Source of the DNA: RUG14130 sp045598325
GTDB lineage: Bacteria > Bacillota > Clostridia > Christensenellales > Aristaeellaceae
Reading direction: 5' to 3'
NCBI GenBank assembly: GCA_045598325.1
Contig: JAZLLT010000050.1
Location: forward strand, 7,630 to 71,629
Length of the DNA: 64,000 nucleotides
A program made the position numbers and the translations under genes. Below are positions 1-7,228 of this stretch, in pieces; position 1 is the first letter of the stretch; each line of letters starts with the position of its first letter. The notes beneath the pieces were generated by a model. The model was not told the origin of the DNA. It ran no database searches and saw only the letters and a list, made by a program, of their open reading frames with translations.

Positions 1-246
1 TTCCGTCTTTTTCATTTTGACGGCTTCGTGCTGCGCCTTGATGTCATCGAGAGACAGTCCGCTCGTATCGTCCTTGTTCACATTGTAATCGACCCAATGC
101 TCCACAAATGCCTGTAAGTCATACTTCCCGTCTTTCGTTTCAACGAACAGTTTTTTGTCGGGCGGGAGCGTCTTGTCGATATTGTACAGTTGCCTATAGG
201 AATACCCTGCGGCGTTTGCCAGTTCTTTCTTGGTAAGTGAAGTCAT
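1..246 (-). CDS. Phage terminase small subunit (Nu1-like), partial
   Basis: The last gene of the leftward prophage operon; its C-terminus lies beyond the window. The 82 visible residues start MTSLTKKELANAAGYS, a helix-turn-helix-like segment. They continue to a run IKAQHEAVKMKKTE that resembles the H-E-x2-K-x2-K-x-E stretch of Nu1-type terminase small subunits, which recognise phage DNA and hand it to the large subunit. The ATG overlaps the stop of the upstream tail-protein gene by four bases (ATGA), so the two are translationally coupled. The family call rests on that short motif and on position just after the early/late terminator. Another phage DNA-binding protein is possible. Confidence 0.6.
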   Translation of the reverse strand, partial: MTSLTKKELANAAGYSYRQLYNIDKTLPPDKKLFVETKDGKYDLQAFVEHWVDYNVNKDDTSGLSLDDIKAQHEAVKMKKTE

Positions 247-869
247 ATCTGTTTACCGCTGAACTCCAGTCCCGCATAGTGCATGAATCGTTGAAGCATA
301 CGCTGATTGATAGCGTCCACGACATCGTTCTCGGAACGGTTGGGCGGGAACTGTGGAGACGCAAGTGCCACTACGCGCACGATTGGAAGTCTTTTTTTCG
401 TCTTTCTCGTATACACGACCCTTGTTTTCGGAGAACGAAAAGGCGGGTTTCCGCCTTGATTTTTCATAACGGGCGGCAGTTCCGATTGACCTGACCGCAC
501 AATACTTGCGCGGATGATCTGCCGCTTGCCCTTGACAGGTTTTCCCGTTCCTCCCGCCGCCTTGTACCTCACGCCGATGACGCCCTTCACGCCGTTGAGC
601 GGTATGGAACAACTCACGGCGGCATTGCTTCCTGTTGTTGCCGCGTTTTGATGGACGGTATAGCCGCCGATGTCCGCTTTTACCGCTTTCTGTGTCGTGA
701 CATACTGCTTCTGCGTTTCTTTTCCGACAATGGTCTTTACATACTTTGCCGTATCGCTGACCGTGCGGAATATGACTTTTTGAAACCGCTTCGGGGAAAG
801 TACGGATTCAAGTTCAACAAATCTCTGCGTCACATCGCTCACATCGATATATACGCCGTCATTCGTCAT
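243..869 (-). CDS. Phage minor tail protein Z-like
   Basis: 208 residues. The N-terminal half (about 25-75: a helix with FRTVSDTAKYVKTIVGKE followed by a K/Q-rich Y-V-T stretch) resembles the minor tail protein Z (GPZ) family of tail-tube-associated proteins. The C-terminal half is basic (KRQIIRAS, KTRVVYTRKTKKRLP) and ends in a short helix. It is preceded by a GGGGGAG ribosome site eight bases before the ATG and lies just downstream of a strong terminator, so it opens the late operon. A tail-type gene before the terminase is unusual. The family is inferred from pattern memory only. Confidence 0.45.
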   Translation of the reverse strand: MTNDGVYIDVSDVTQRFVELESVLSPKRFQKVIFRTVSDTAKYVKTIVGKETQKQYVTTQKAVKADIGGYTVHQNAATTGSNAAVSCSIPLNGVKGVIGVRYKAAGGTGKPVKGKRQIIRASIVRSGQSELPPVMKNQGGNPPFRSPKTRVVYTRKTKKRLPIVRVVALASPQFPPNRSENDVVDAINQRMLQRFMHYAGLEFSGKQI

Positions 870-895
870 ACTCTATACTCCCCCTTTCCATAACA

Positions 896-926
896 AAAGG
901 CAGTCCCGTCTTTCGGGGCTGCCTTT
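896..926. terminator. Rho-independent terminator between early and late prophage genes
   Basis: A 13-bp stem (896-908 with 914-926, one G-T pair) with loop TCTTT, flanked by A-rich and T-rich arms, so it can act on both strands. On the minus strand the stem is followed by TTTTGTT. It separates the ArpU-like gene from the late genes. Confidence 0.85.
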
Positions 927-970
927 ATTCTTATCGTCATTTTACATTATAGCGGCGTCTTGCGTGACAT

Positions 971-1429
971 TCAAGCGTCCGCCTCGCTTTTCTGCGGCAG
1001 CATTGCGCGGGCATACCAGTTGACATCCGCCATGCTCTCTGCTTTTTCAATGGCTTCACGCGCCCATCTGTACTCTCTTTCGGTCATACACATACATTCC
1101 ATAATATCGTGTTTGCTCCTGTTGAGTACATAGCGAAGCATCACGAAAGTCTGCATCCGCTCGATAGGGATGGCGTTCACGATACTTTCCGCCTTGCGTA
1201 TCTCGCGTGCGTACATCTTGAGTTTTTCCACATGGCTCATTTCGAGTTCGCTGATCTTGGCGAAGGTGTCATCCATCTGCCGCACTTTGTTTCCGCCACC
1301 TCCGGCAAAGGAAAGATGGCTCGTAATGCTCGTAAGTTGCTCCCGCTCGAATTGTGCCTTATCCTCACATATCCGCGCATCCTGCATATAAGCCGTCACA
1401 TTGGACAGCACCTCTATATCCTTGTTCAT
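971..1429 (-). CDS. ArpU/DUF1492-like phage late transcription regulator
   Basis: 152 residues, mostly helical. The middle (about 75-130: IVNAIPIERMQTFVMLRYVL then a helix-turn-helix SKHDIMECMCMTEREYRWAREA) has the layout of the ArpU/RinA/DUF1492 proteins that switch on late phage genes: a sigma-region-4-like HTH with the phrase 'LRY...L' before it. It is the last early gene, immediately before the terminator and the packaging and morphogenesis genes, as expected for such a regulator. The start overlaps the stop of the upstream gene by four bases. Confidence 0.65.
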   Translation of the reverse strand: MNKDIEVLSNVTAYMQDARICEDKAQFEREQLTSITSHLSFAGGGGNKVRQMDDTFAKISELEMSHVEKLKMYAREIRKAESIVNAIPIERMQTFVMLRYVLNRSKHDIMECMCMTEREYRWAREAIEKAESMADVNWYARAMLPQKSEADA

Positions 1430-1764
1430 CCCTCAAAAGCGCAAGCGTCTGCGCCTTTCACCTCCGTCCCGTCATCAAAATCTCCGCTCATAACGAAACT
1501 GTCAAATATGTTATCCCTCTCTACCTTCGGCAGTTTCATCCACATGATTATGTCATTTTCATGGTGCGTCACCCTTCCCGGATAGATAAAGCGCAATCCG
1601 TTAAAAGTCATAATGCACCAGTCGCCGCAAGGTTTATAGCATATGTTCTTCTCATATGAGCGGAAAACCAAATACTTGCCCTCGCTTTTCGGCATACCGT
1701 CCTTGCATACATAGTGCAGTTTCGCAGGAAATATCGCTCCGTTATTACATTTTATTTTGCACAT
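1426..1764 (-). CDS. Phage protein of unknown function, 112 aa
   Basis: Not recognised. It has a compact, aromatic-rich body (KYLVFRSYEKNICYKPCGDW) and a segment HENDIIMWMKLPKVER. That segment recalls the W-x-x-LP ending of DUF551-type phage proteins, also seen in the gene at 2725-2925. Three cysteines sit near the N-terminus. It overlaps its downstream neighbour by 4 bp and its upstream one by 20 bp, so it belongs to the tightly packed early operon. Confidence 0.6.
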   Translation of the reverse strand: MCKIKCNNGAIFPAKLHYVCKDGMPKSEGKYLVFRSYEKNICYKPCGDWCIMTFNGLRFIYPGRVTHHENDIIMWMKLPKVERDNIFDSFVMSGDFDDGTEVKGADACAFEG

Positions 1765-1987
1765 CTTCTTGCCTTCCCACGCGAATGTGTGAATATGTCG
1801 GCGCAGCCGATATATACAATCTATATCTGAATACGCTTTCTATGCTGTCACCCCAATGTATTGCCCATGGCTTGATAGGAACATGAATGATCCTTGTCCT
1901 CTTCTTGCGCATTATGCGATGAAGAATGTAATCATATCTGTGCACTCTACCCGTGTAATATGGCGGCATACGCTTGTTCTTTCCCAT
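1745..1987 (-). CDS. Small basic phage protein, 80 aa
   Basis: Unrecognised. Very basic (MGKNKRMPPYYTGRVHRYDY, IMRKKRTRIIHVPIK), with no cysteines. A good ribosome site, AGGAGC, lies seven bases before the ATG, which is the main reason to believe it. Its 3' end overlaps the next gene by 20 bp. It may bind nucleic acid given its charge, but nothing more can be said. Confidence 0.5.
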   Translation of the reverse strand: MGKNKRMPPYYTGRVHRYDYILHRIMRKKRTRIIHVPIKPWAIHWGDSIESVFRYRLYISAAPTYSHIRVGRQEDVQNKM

Positions 1988-2042
1988 TTACTTGCTCCTT
2001 ACTGTTTACCGTCAGCGCAGAAGTACAGTCCTCGCACACCTC

Positions 2043-2259
2043 TTAAGTATCGCAAGGCATATATGCACGAGCATCCTGCAATATAATATTGCAATGCGAT
2101 TCTTCTATCACGCCGCCGCACAATCCGCATATCATTTTGATTTCAACTACATCACCCGTAGGGCGTTGGCTTGCTCTCGCCTCCGTATCACAGGCGGTTG
2201 CAGACTTGTCTCCCTTCTGGAATGATTGCTCCGCAGCAGATGCAACGATCTACGCTCAT
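2043..2259 (-). pseudogene. Frameshifted zinc-ribbon phage gene
   Basis: An ORF starts at 2259 (ATGA overlap with the upstream gene) and encodes MSVDRCICCGAIIPEGRQVC before stopping at 2188. Dropping one C from the AACCGCC stretch keeps reading into CDTEARASQRPTGDVVEIKM and on to ICGLCGGVIEESHC, ending at 2043. The joined product would be a roughly 70-residue protein with two or three Cys pairs, like common phage zinc-ribbon proteins. The two pieces therefore look like one gene split by a single-base insertion. A sequencing error or a programmed frameshift would look the same. The 3' piece could also start on its own at 2135, though no ribosome site is visible. Confidence 0.5.
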
Positions 2260-2429
2260 TCGCTCACCTCTTTCCGCTGCCGTTTTTCGATTTCGCGGTC
2301 AATCTCATCCCTGTGTTTGTCTGCAAAGACCACAATTGCGGTTGCACGCATTCCCCAAAATACCGACATATCACCGAACCTCATTCTGGTATGCTGGGCG
2401 ATAAAACTGATTTTTTCCTCGTCTGTCAT
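2256..2429 (-). CDS. Small phage protein, 57 aa
   Basis: A short gene fitted exactly between its neighbours: its ATG overlaps the upstream TGA and its TGA overlaps the downstream ATG. The product begins MTDEEKISFIAQHTRMRFGD, has a hydrophobic middle (ATAIVVFA) and ends in a charged helix (DEIDREIEKRQRKEVSE). The end resembles the end of the upstream protein (GERREVSE), suggesting the ribosome site embedded in GAGGTGAGCG is conserved or duplicated. The function is unknown. Confidence 0.6.
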   Translation of the reverse strand: MTDEEKISFIAQHTRMRFGDMSVFWGMRATAIVVFADKHRDEIDREIEKRQRKEVSE

Positions 2430-2728
2430 TCGCTCACCTCTCTCCGTTCACCGTCAGCGCAGAAATAGTCAAGTCTGTTACCGTGCCACTCCATATAATT
2501 ATTTTTTTCGCAATAATAGTCTGTTGAATTTTCGCCCCAACCATCATTGTATTTAGCCGATACAAGACGCTTGCAGTCCTTGCACCGCACGACTTCCACA
2601 ACATCGGCGGCAGGAACGGCTTTCACCGTATTGATTGCCACAATTCCCGCCAGACTGTGTTCAAAACCGCTCGGCTGCAAGTTGCTGAATGCTTCGAGCA
2701 CATCGCTCCGCTTGATATAATCGTTCAT
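2426..2728 (-). CDS. Phage protein with Cys pairs, 100 aa
   Basis: Begins MNDYIKRSDVLEAFSNL, an N-terminus common in small proteins of Clostridia phages, then a Val-rich stretch leading to VVRCKDCKRLV and later DYYCEKN and LDYFCADGERR. The four cysteines probably bind zinc. The start at 2728 is chosen because it sits in an ATGA overlap with the upstream gene behind GGAGG. An in-frame ATG at 2782 would lie inside the upstream gene. The function is unknown. Confidence 0.65.
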   Translation of the reverse strand: MNDYIKRSDVLEAFSNLQPSGFEHSLAGIVAINTVKAVPAADVVEVVRCKDCKRLVSAKYNDGWGENSTDYYCEKNNYMEWHGNRLDYFCADGERREVSE

Positions 2729-2925
2729 TCCATATCCTCCAACATATCCGTCATAATAGGTCTTTCGGGCAGTTTCATCCAATGCGTGATGAAATCGTTC
2801 TGCATCGCTATATCCGCCCGATAGACCATAGCCCCGGATAACCTATGCCAAACGAGTACGCATCCCTGCGCGTCCTCGTCCTCTTTCCGGGGCTGTTCGA
2901 TTTTCATATTCTTCCAACCCGTCAT
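2725..2925 (-). CDS. DUF551-like small phage protein, 66 aa
   Basis: The product carries HWMKLPERP near its C-terminus, the signature of the short DUF551 family found across phages. The N-terminal part (TGWKNMKIEQPRKED) is less typical. The start at 2925 gives an ATGA overlap with the upstream gene; a GTG two codons earlier is also in frame. The family has no known function. Confidence 0.55.
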   Translation of the reverse strand: MTGWKNMKIEQPRKEDEDAQGCVLVWHRLSGAMVYRADIAMQNDFITHWMKLPERPIMTDMLEDME

Positions 2926-3713
2926 TTCCACGGAAATTCCTGCCTAAAATCTTCTCCCATGATTCCACGCAGCGATTCTTTCATGAACACCTTCATTTGC
3001 GTGATAGCAGCCGCATCCACGATGTTATCCACCCACTCGCGTTGCGGTATGATTTTGCCCTTTCGGTTTCCGGTTTCCGCGCCGATAATGATCCATTTAT
3101 CTCTTCCGAATGATCCAAGACCGACATCTAAATACTCCGTCAGCGGCTCTATACTCATAAAACTGTTATAGCCCCACGCTTGGAATCTTCCCGCATCGCG
3201 GTTGTCAATCGTACTTCCGAGCCACCAGTTATCGTGCTTCTTGAGAATCCCATCATTGATGAGCGCAAAATACCGCTTCGGATTCTTCGTAAGAAAGATA
3301 TACCGATGCCACGGTGCTTTATCGCAAGCGTCAAATACTTCCTCGATCCACTTATCCGGCACCCACTCGCCGAACAAGTCAGCCATGGAGCAGACGAAAA
3401 TCGTTTTCGGCTTCTTCCACTTCTGCGGCTCATCGAGACGGTACTTGTGGAATGTCGGGTCAAAGCAATACGGGTAAGGAGCAGCCATCCATTTATCGCC
3501 CTTATAGCACCGCATCTGCGGCTCATTCAGCACATGATTTTCTCCCGTGCCGTCAAACACATCCCACTCATGTCCCGCTTCCGTGTTCCATTCTTGGAAC
3601 TGAACGCCGAACCTATACGCAATCTTCCTCGCATAGCAGTATTCGCAGCCATGCAAACACCCGGTCACGGGGTTCCAAGTCGCGTCACACCAGTCGATTT
3701 TACTGTGCTGTCC
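2922..3713 (-). CDS. DUF5131 (phage Gp37/Gp68) radical-SAM-like protein
   Basis: 263 residues. Starts MGQHSKIDWCDATWNPVTGC and carries CLHGCEYC (C-x3-C-x2-C) near residues 20-28, the layout of a radical SAM [4Fe-4S] site. Later motifs IFVCSMADLFGEWVP, HRYIFLTKNPKRY and IIIGAETGNRKGK are typical of the Gp37/Gp68 (DUF5131) family found in phages and mobile elements. The family's substrate is not known to me; a DNA or nucleotide modification role is speculation. The chosen start overlaps the upstream gene by 14 bp; an ATG 19 codons upstream is also open. Confidence 0.8.
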   Translation of the reverse strand, partial: GQHSKIDWCDATWNPVTGCLHGCEYCYARKIAYRFGVQFQEWNTEAGHEWDVFDGTGENHVLNEPQMRCYKGDKWMAAPYPYCFDPTFHKYRLDEPQKWKKPKTIFVCSMADLFGEWVPDKWIEEVFDACDKAPWHRYIFLTKNPKRYFALINDGILKKHDNWWLGSTIDNRDAGRFQAWGYNSFMSIEPLTEYLDVGLGSFGRDKWIIIGAETGNRKGKIIPQREWVDNIVDAAAITQMKVFMKESLRGIMGEDFRQEFPWK

Positions 3714-4014
3714 CATCTTCCGTTTCCTCCTCATCGTCTCCCGTGTATGTAAGATACCCGTCATCGTCACTCATCCGCTGACCGCAATGAGGGCAAAACT
3801 CCGCCTTGTCGATATAGCCGTTGATGATCCATTCGCGGTTGTTCACATAGGTCTTGAAACACTTCGTGCAGTATACGATATGCGGATACGCGCTTGTCGC
3901 TTTCCATTCCGCCGTATCATCGCCATCATGTAATATTCTTACTTCGGTCGATGTATTTTGATACGGGTACTGGTGTTTACGCACATTGAGTTTGAACACA
4001 TTAGCCAGTCTCAT
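3700..4014 (-). CDS. Zinc-ribbon phage protein, 104 aa
   Basis: MRLANVFKLN start, then two Cys pairs, IVYCTKCFKTY and EFCPHCGQRM, around residues 50-85, forming a zinc ribbon, and a very acidic tail (DDEEETED). GAGGTG lies five bases before the ATG at 4014 and decides the start over an in-frame ATG at 4035 that overlaps the upstream stop. Proteins of this type are common in Clostridia prophages. The function is unknown. Confidence 0.6.
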   Translation of the reverse strand: MRLANVFKLNVRKHQYPYQNTSTEVRILHDGDDTAEWKATSAYPHIVYCTKCFKTYVNNREWIINGYIDKAEFCPHCGQRMSDDDGYLTYTGDDEEETEDGTAQ

Positions 4015-4031
4015 GCTGTCACCTCTAAATA

Positions 4032-4235
4032 TCATAATTCGTAACGCGGTTTGGAAAGGTCGGACAGGAATTGCATGATGGTCATGTCATCCTGCAGAAA
4101 GCGGAACTCCTTATCGCCAAGCACGCCCCTTTCGTCCGAAAACGCTCTGATGATTGCGTTCCCTTCCTCGATGCTGCAATGAAGCCGCCGCGCGATTTCG
4201 TCCGCGCTGATGGATATATCGCTTTCCGGGTGCAT
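4032..4235 (-). CDS. Small HTH-like phage protein, 67 aa
   Basis: Starts MHPESDISISADEIARRLHC; the segment SADEIARRLHCSIEEGNAII looks like a helix-turn-helix. The end has LSDLSKPRYEL. AAGGTGA precedes the ATG at 4235; a longer start at 4274 would overlap the upstream gene by 38 bp. It could be a small DNA-binding regulator, but I cannot assign a family. Confidence 0.45.
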   Translation of the reverse strand: MHPESDISISADEIARRLHCSIEEGNAIIRAFSDERGVLGDKEFRFLQDDMTIMQFLSDLSKPRYEL

Positions 4236-4236
4236 A

Positions 4237-4797
4237 TCAGTCACCTTGCCTTTCACCGATGATTTCCGTGTCATCGCTCGTATAGTCCATGCTCATGATG
4301 TCCCTTCGGGAGTCATTATCTGCGCTTCCGTAACTGCTCCATATGCACGCCCCGCCGCTTTCTGTCGGCATCCTGTATGTGAACAGTTTGTCGAGTGCCG
4401 CTTTGGTCGGGCAGTTTTTGATTTTCTCTGCCTTTAAGGTGCAGAACATACATTCGTCCTTGATAACATGATCGATGAGCCACGCCAGTTGTTCCCGCGT
4501 GATATACACGCAGTCTGTTTCGTTCATATCCCTGCGCGAAGGTCCGATGGTTACAAGACGGATTTCGTCACCGTCCATCTCCCTTTGGATTTTGCCGATT
4601 TCCTGCTGACTGAAAGTTCCCTTAACGCGGCTGATTGCGCTCATTATGAGTTCCATGCCGCGCTGATAGTCCTCCCACGCGCCCGGTAATTCAGCCTCCA
4701 TGCGCCGTTTCAAGGCGGGAGCCGCATTGTCCACCGCGCTCATTCCCGCGCAGTAGTAGCGGTATCCCCAATACTCTTTTGCCACCATTCTTCCCAT
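4237..4797 (-). CDS. Phage protein of unknown function, 186 aa
   Basis: It has an aromatic N-terminus (YWGYRYYCAG), a long helical region (ALKRRMEAELPGAWEDY) and a cysteine cluster near the C-terminal third: CMFCTLKAEKIKNCP. The spacing C-x2-C...N-C-P recalls small phage proteins annotated as DUF5651, but I am not sure of that match. The ATG at 4797 follows GAGGTGACAGC, the same leader sequence as the gene at 4014. Confidence 0.6.
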   Translation of the reverse strand: MGRMVAKEYWGYRYYCAGMSAVDNAAPALKRRMEAELPGAWEDYQRGMELIMSAISRVKGTFSQQEIGKIQREMDGDEIRLVTIGPSRRDMNETDCVYITREQLAWLIDHVIKDECMFCTLKAEKIKNCPTKAALDKLFTYRMPTESGGACIWSSYGSADNDSRRDIMSMDYTSDDTEIIGERQGD

Positions 4798-4801
4798 GCT
4801 G

Positions 4802-5053
4802 TCACCTCTTTGCTTTTTTCTCCCAATAGCGCATACGCTCTTTCTCTGCGTGTATCACATTGCAGTAAAAGCACATAGTCCTTCCGTTCTGTCGTGGGTT
4901 TTTACCGCAGTACACACATAGTCCGGCGTCATAACGCTTCTGTTTGAGTTTCTTTTTTAGTTCTGCAGTTTTATTACAGCAGGCTTTACATAGCATACGC
5001 CCGCTTTGAGCGGGATTTTTCTTACAATGGCTGCACATCGTAATTTCGCTCAT
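4802..5053 (-). CDS. Tandem zinc-finger phage protein, 83 aa
   Basis: The protein is built from two copies of one unit, C-x2-C-x-KNP-x-Q-x-GR-x2-C-x2-C: first CSHCKKNPAQSGRMLCKACC (from residue 7), then CVYCGKNPRQNGRTMCFYCN (from about 46). A lysine-rich linker separates them. Each unit should bind one zinc. The start at 5053 follows GAGGTGCGAC. An ATG at 5065 overlaps the ssb stop but lacks its own site. It sits directly after ssb, suggesting an accessory role in phage replication or expression; that is inference. Confidence 0.6.
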   Translation of the reverse strand: MSEITMCSHCKKNPAQSGRMLCKACCNKTAELKKKLKQKRYDAGLCVYCGKNPRQNGRTMCFYCNVIHAEKERMRYWEKKAKR

Positions 5054-5061
5054 GTCGCACC

Positions 5062-5487
5062 TCATAACGGCAGTTCATCATCGTCCGCCTGCGTCAACTC
5101 ATCGTTCCCCTCTTGCCGTCCCTGCCCCGATGGGAATGTGTCGGCAGAGCCGACAGATGAGGAGCCGTCCTTCTTCGCGCTCAAAAACTCCACTTCGTCC
5201 GCCACGATCTCTGTGACCGTCCGCTTAGTTCCGTCCTGCGCTTCATACTGCCTGTTCTGTATCTGCCCGGTTACAAGCACCTTGCGCCCCTTGCACAGAT
5301 ACTTCGAGCATACCTCCGCCAGTTCCCGCCAACACACCACGCGCATGAAGTCCGCCTGCCCGTTTCCGTTTGCGTCCGCGTAACGCCTGTTGACCGCAAC
5401 GGTGAATGTGCATACCTTTTTCCCGGTTGTCGTCTCTTTGAGTTCGATGTCCTCCGTGAGATTGCCCGTAATGATTGCCTTGTTCAT
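5062..5487 (-). CDS. ssb: Phage single-stranded DNA-binding protein
   Basis: 141 residues. It has an N-terminal OB fold beginning MNKAIITGNLTEDIELKETT, with the usual FTVAVNRRY and RVVCWRELAEVCSKYLCKGR segments, a Gly/Ser/Gln linker and the acidic tip DDDELPL that recruits replication proteins. It coats single-stranded DNA during phage replication. GGAGAAACGA precedes the start, which overlaps the upstream initiator gene by four bases (ATGA). Confidence 0.93.
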   Translation of the reverse strand: MNKAIITGNLTEDIELKETTTGKKVCTFTVAVNRRYADANGNGQADFMRVVCWRELAEVCSKYLCKGRKVLVTGQIQNRQYEAQDGTKRTVTEIVADEVEFLSAKKDGSSSVGSADTFPSGQGRQEGNDELTQADDDELPL

Positions 5488-6275
5488 TCGTTTCTCCTGT
5501 CCATATAGTCGATAGCATCCGCTTCCGTATAGCACCCATTATCTACCCAGTCTCGCAAAAGCGACATGATGTACTGGATCGGGAATTTCGGATTGGCTGT
5601 CGCGGCTGTTTGTATCGCGTAATCGAGCAGGCTGTCCGATATGTGATTCATGCACACATATTCCGCAAGCCGCTTAATAAACGCGGGTGTCGGCGTGATG
5701 CCGAAGTGCGTTCTGTATGAGCGCACGATTTCGCCTTCCCTGCCCTGTACCTCGAATTGAAAGTCCTCGCGCACACACGCGAGTTCTCTTACTATCTCTT
5801 CTTCATCCTCATCAATATATTTTATTTTATTTATATAAAATGGGGCGTCCTTGGGTACATGGTTGGGTACAGGGTTGGTATCATGGTTGGGTATATTGTT
5901 GGGTACATTGTTGGGTACATTGTTGGGTACGGATTTGTACCCAACATTCACACTCAAATAGAGGAGTCGATAGGCGGGATTGCGCTTATTGCGCTCTCCC
6001 TTGGTAAAATCAATGAGTCCTCTTTGTTTGAGTGCGTTGCGTGCATCATCGATCCCGCGCTTGTCGAGGGTACTGTATAAATTCAATTCGCCATTCGATA
6101 CGCAGATAAAATCGTCTGACCAGTCGTATGTTTTGGTACGCACATCGTATACCGCCCTGTCGTTGGCGATATAAAATAATGCCATCCATAACGCACGCTC
6201 ACGCAATGACAGATTGTTATCCCGCGCAAATCTCATAAACAAATCAAATTCATCCACGAAATTCACACTTGACAT
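5484..6275 (-). CDS. DnaD-like phage replication initiation protein
   Basis: 263 residues. Residues 1-100 form a winged-helix-like N-domain (FDLFMRFARDNNLSLRERAL...). A repetitive linker of VPNN/VPNH units follows, then an acidic stretch (DEDEEE). A C-terminal DnaD/DnaB_2-type domain carries FGITPTPAFIKRLAEYV and FPIQYIMSLLRDWVDNG. Such proteins open the origin and load helicase. The start at 6275 is chosen because it begins the conserved N-domain; an upstream extension would be antisense-like readthrough of the dUTPase gene in another frame. It lies between dut and ssb. Confidence 0.8.
   Translation of the reverse strand: MSSVNFVDEFDLFMRFARDNNLSLRERALWMALFYIANDRAVYDVRTKTYDWSDDFICVSNGELNLYSTLDKRGIDDARNALKQRGLIDFTKGERNKRNPAYRLLYLSVNVGYKSVPNNVPNNVPNNIPNHDTNPVPNHVPKDAPFYINKIKYIDEDEEEIVRELACVREDFQFEVQGREGEIVRSYRTHFGITPTPAFIKRLAEYVCMNHISDSLLDYAIQTAATANPKFPIQYIMSLLRDWVDNGCYTEADAIDYMDRRNE
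5850..5930. repeat. Tandem 12-bp repeat encoding VPNN linker
   Basis: Copies of GTTGGGTACATT (exact at 5898-5909 and 5910-5921, partial at 5922-5930, degenerate copies leftward) lie inside the DnaD-like gene. On the coding strand they give a VPNN/IPNH linker between its two domains. Copy number could vary by slippage. Confidence 0.85.
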
Positions 6276-6303
6276 ATTGCTGCTTCCTTTGCTGCTTATT
6301 CGC

Positions 6304-6732
6304 TTAAGTTTTCCCTGTGCTTCCGATACCGCCCCTGCTCTTGTTGCCGAGGATATCCACTTGGCAAAAGCGCAGGCGCGGCTGATGCTTAACGATGCGG
6401 AACTGGCATATGCGATCGTTGCGCTCAATGTGCGTATCCTCTGTGGCGTATGCGAGGAAATTCCACTCGTCAAAATCGCCTTTATAACTCTCGTCAATAA
6501 TGCCGATACTGCCCGCCAAGAGGATACGGTACTTGCGGAATGTGCTTGAGCGCGGTGCCATGATTGCCTCATACCCTTTCGGCAGTTCCATTGCCACGCC
6601 GAGAGGGATTTGCGTATACTCCCCCTTTACCATGTCGATTGTGCATCCTGCGCGAAGGTCTATCCAGTCACCAACGCTGATTTTCTGTATCGGCGTCACA
6701 TCGCGCAGGTAGCGTACCTTGATCGTTTTCAT
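6304..6732 (-). CDS. dut: Phage dUTPase
   Basis: 142 residues with the trimeric dUTPase motifs in order: DLRAG (motif 1), MAPRSST (motif 2), GSIGIIDESYKGD (motif 3, catalytic Asp), RNDRICQFRI (motif 4) and the C-terminal Gly-rich RGGIGSTGKT (motif 5). It hydrolyses dUTP to dUMP and PPi, keeping uracil out of phage DNA. It follows the ORF6C-like gene by four bases and precedes the replication initiator. Confidence 0.95.
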   Translation of the reverse strand: MKTIKVRYLRDVTPIQKISVGDWIDLRAGCTIDMVKGEYTQIPLGVAMELPKGYEAIMAPRSSTFRKYRILLAGSIGIIDESYKGDFDEWNFLAYATEDTHIERNDRICQFRIVKHQPRLRFCQVDILGNKSRGGIGSTGKT

Positions 6733-6736
6733 GTGT

Positions 6737-7228
6737 CTATACTCCGTATTCTTTGATTTCGCGCACGATTTCGCGCACCTTTACGCGGTTGTTCCATCCG
6801 GCGATCTGCGTCCGTGCGATACTGTATTCATGGCGCGGTATCTCGTTCATCTGCCCGACACCGTACCGGGCAAGTACTTCCGCACGGATGACGCGGGACA
6901 GCCTGTCTACCGCCTTTTTGATGCTCTGCGGATAGAAGCCGCTTTCCTCATCTTCCCACGCGGCAAGTTTCTCTTTCGCCGTTGTGCGGATGTCCGCGTT
7001 AAGGTATTTCACTTGCTGTGCGGTCACGGGCGTATTGAGTTTCACCTGCATTTCAAGTGCCTCCATGCGCTCGCTCATCATCTTCTGCTGCTGACTCACA
7101 TCCTTCAAGGCTTCCACATTCTGCTCGATCATCTGCGCCATAGCCCGAAGAACGGGGTTCATGATGGTATTGATGACCTCCGCCAGTTCGCCGCCGTTAG
7201 GCACGACAACGCACATCTCGTCCGTCAT
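6737..7228 (-). CDS. ORF6C-like phage (antirepressor C-domain) protein
   Basis: 163 residues. The N-terminal third is a short coiled coil (MIEQNVEALKDVSQQQKM, SERMEALEMQ). Residues about 70-155 (TAQQVKYLNADIRTTAKEKL, ... RYGVGQMNEIPRHEY, WNNRVKVREIVREI) resemble the ORF6C domain often found at the C-terminus of phage antirepressors, here without an N-terminal BRO or AntA domain. GAGGAGGCGG precedes the ATG, which overlaps the upstream TGA by four bases. It may act in the lysis-lysogeny choice; this is inferred from the family. Confidence 0.55.
   Translation of the reverse strand: MTDEMCVVVPNGGELAEVINTIMNPVLRAMAQMIEQNVEALKDVSQQQKMMSERMEALEMQVKLNTPVTAQQVKYLNADIRTTAKEKLAAWEDEESGFYPQSIKKAVDRLSRVIRAEVLARYGVGQMNEIPRHEYSIARTQIAGWNNRVKVREIVREIKEYGV

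Noticed and set aside
5898..5930. Iteron-type replication origin in the DnaD-like gene
   Set aside because: The 12-bp repeats encode an in-frame VPNN linker, a common feature of these initiators. An origin role cannot be excluded but is not supported.
6276..6572. N-terminal extension of the DnaD-like protein
   Set aside because: It lies in another frame of the dUTPase gene and has no conserved content.
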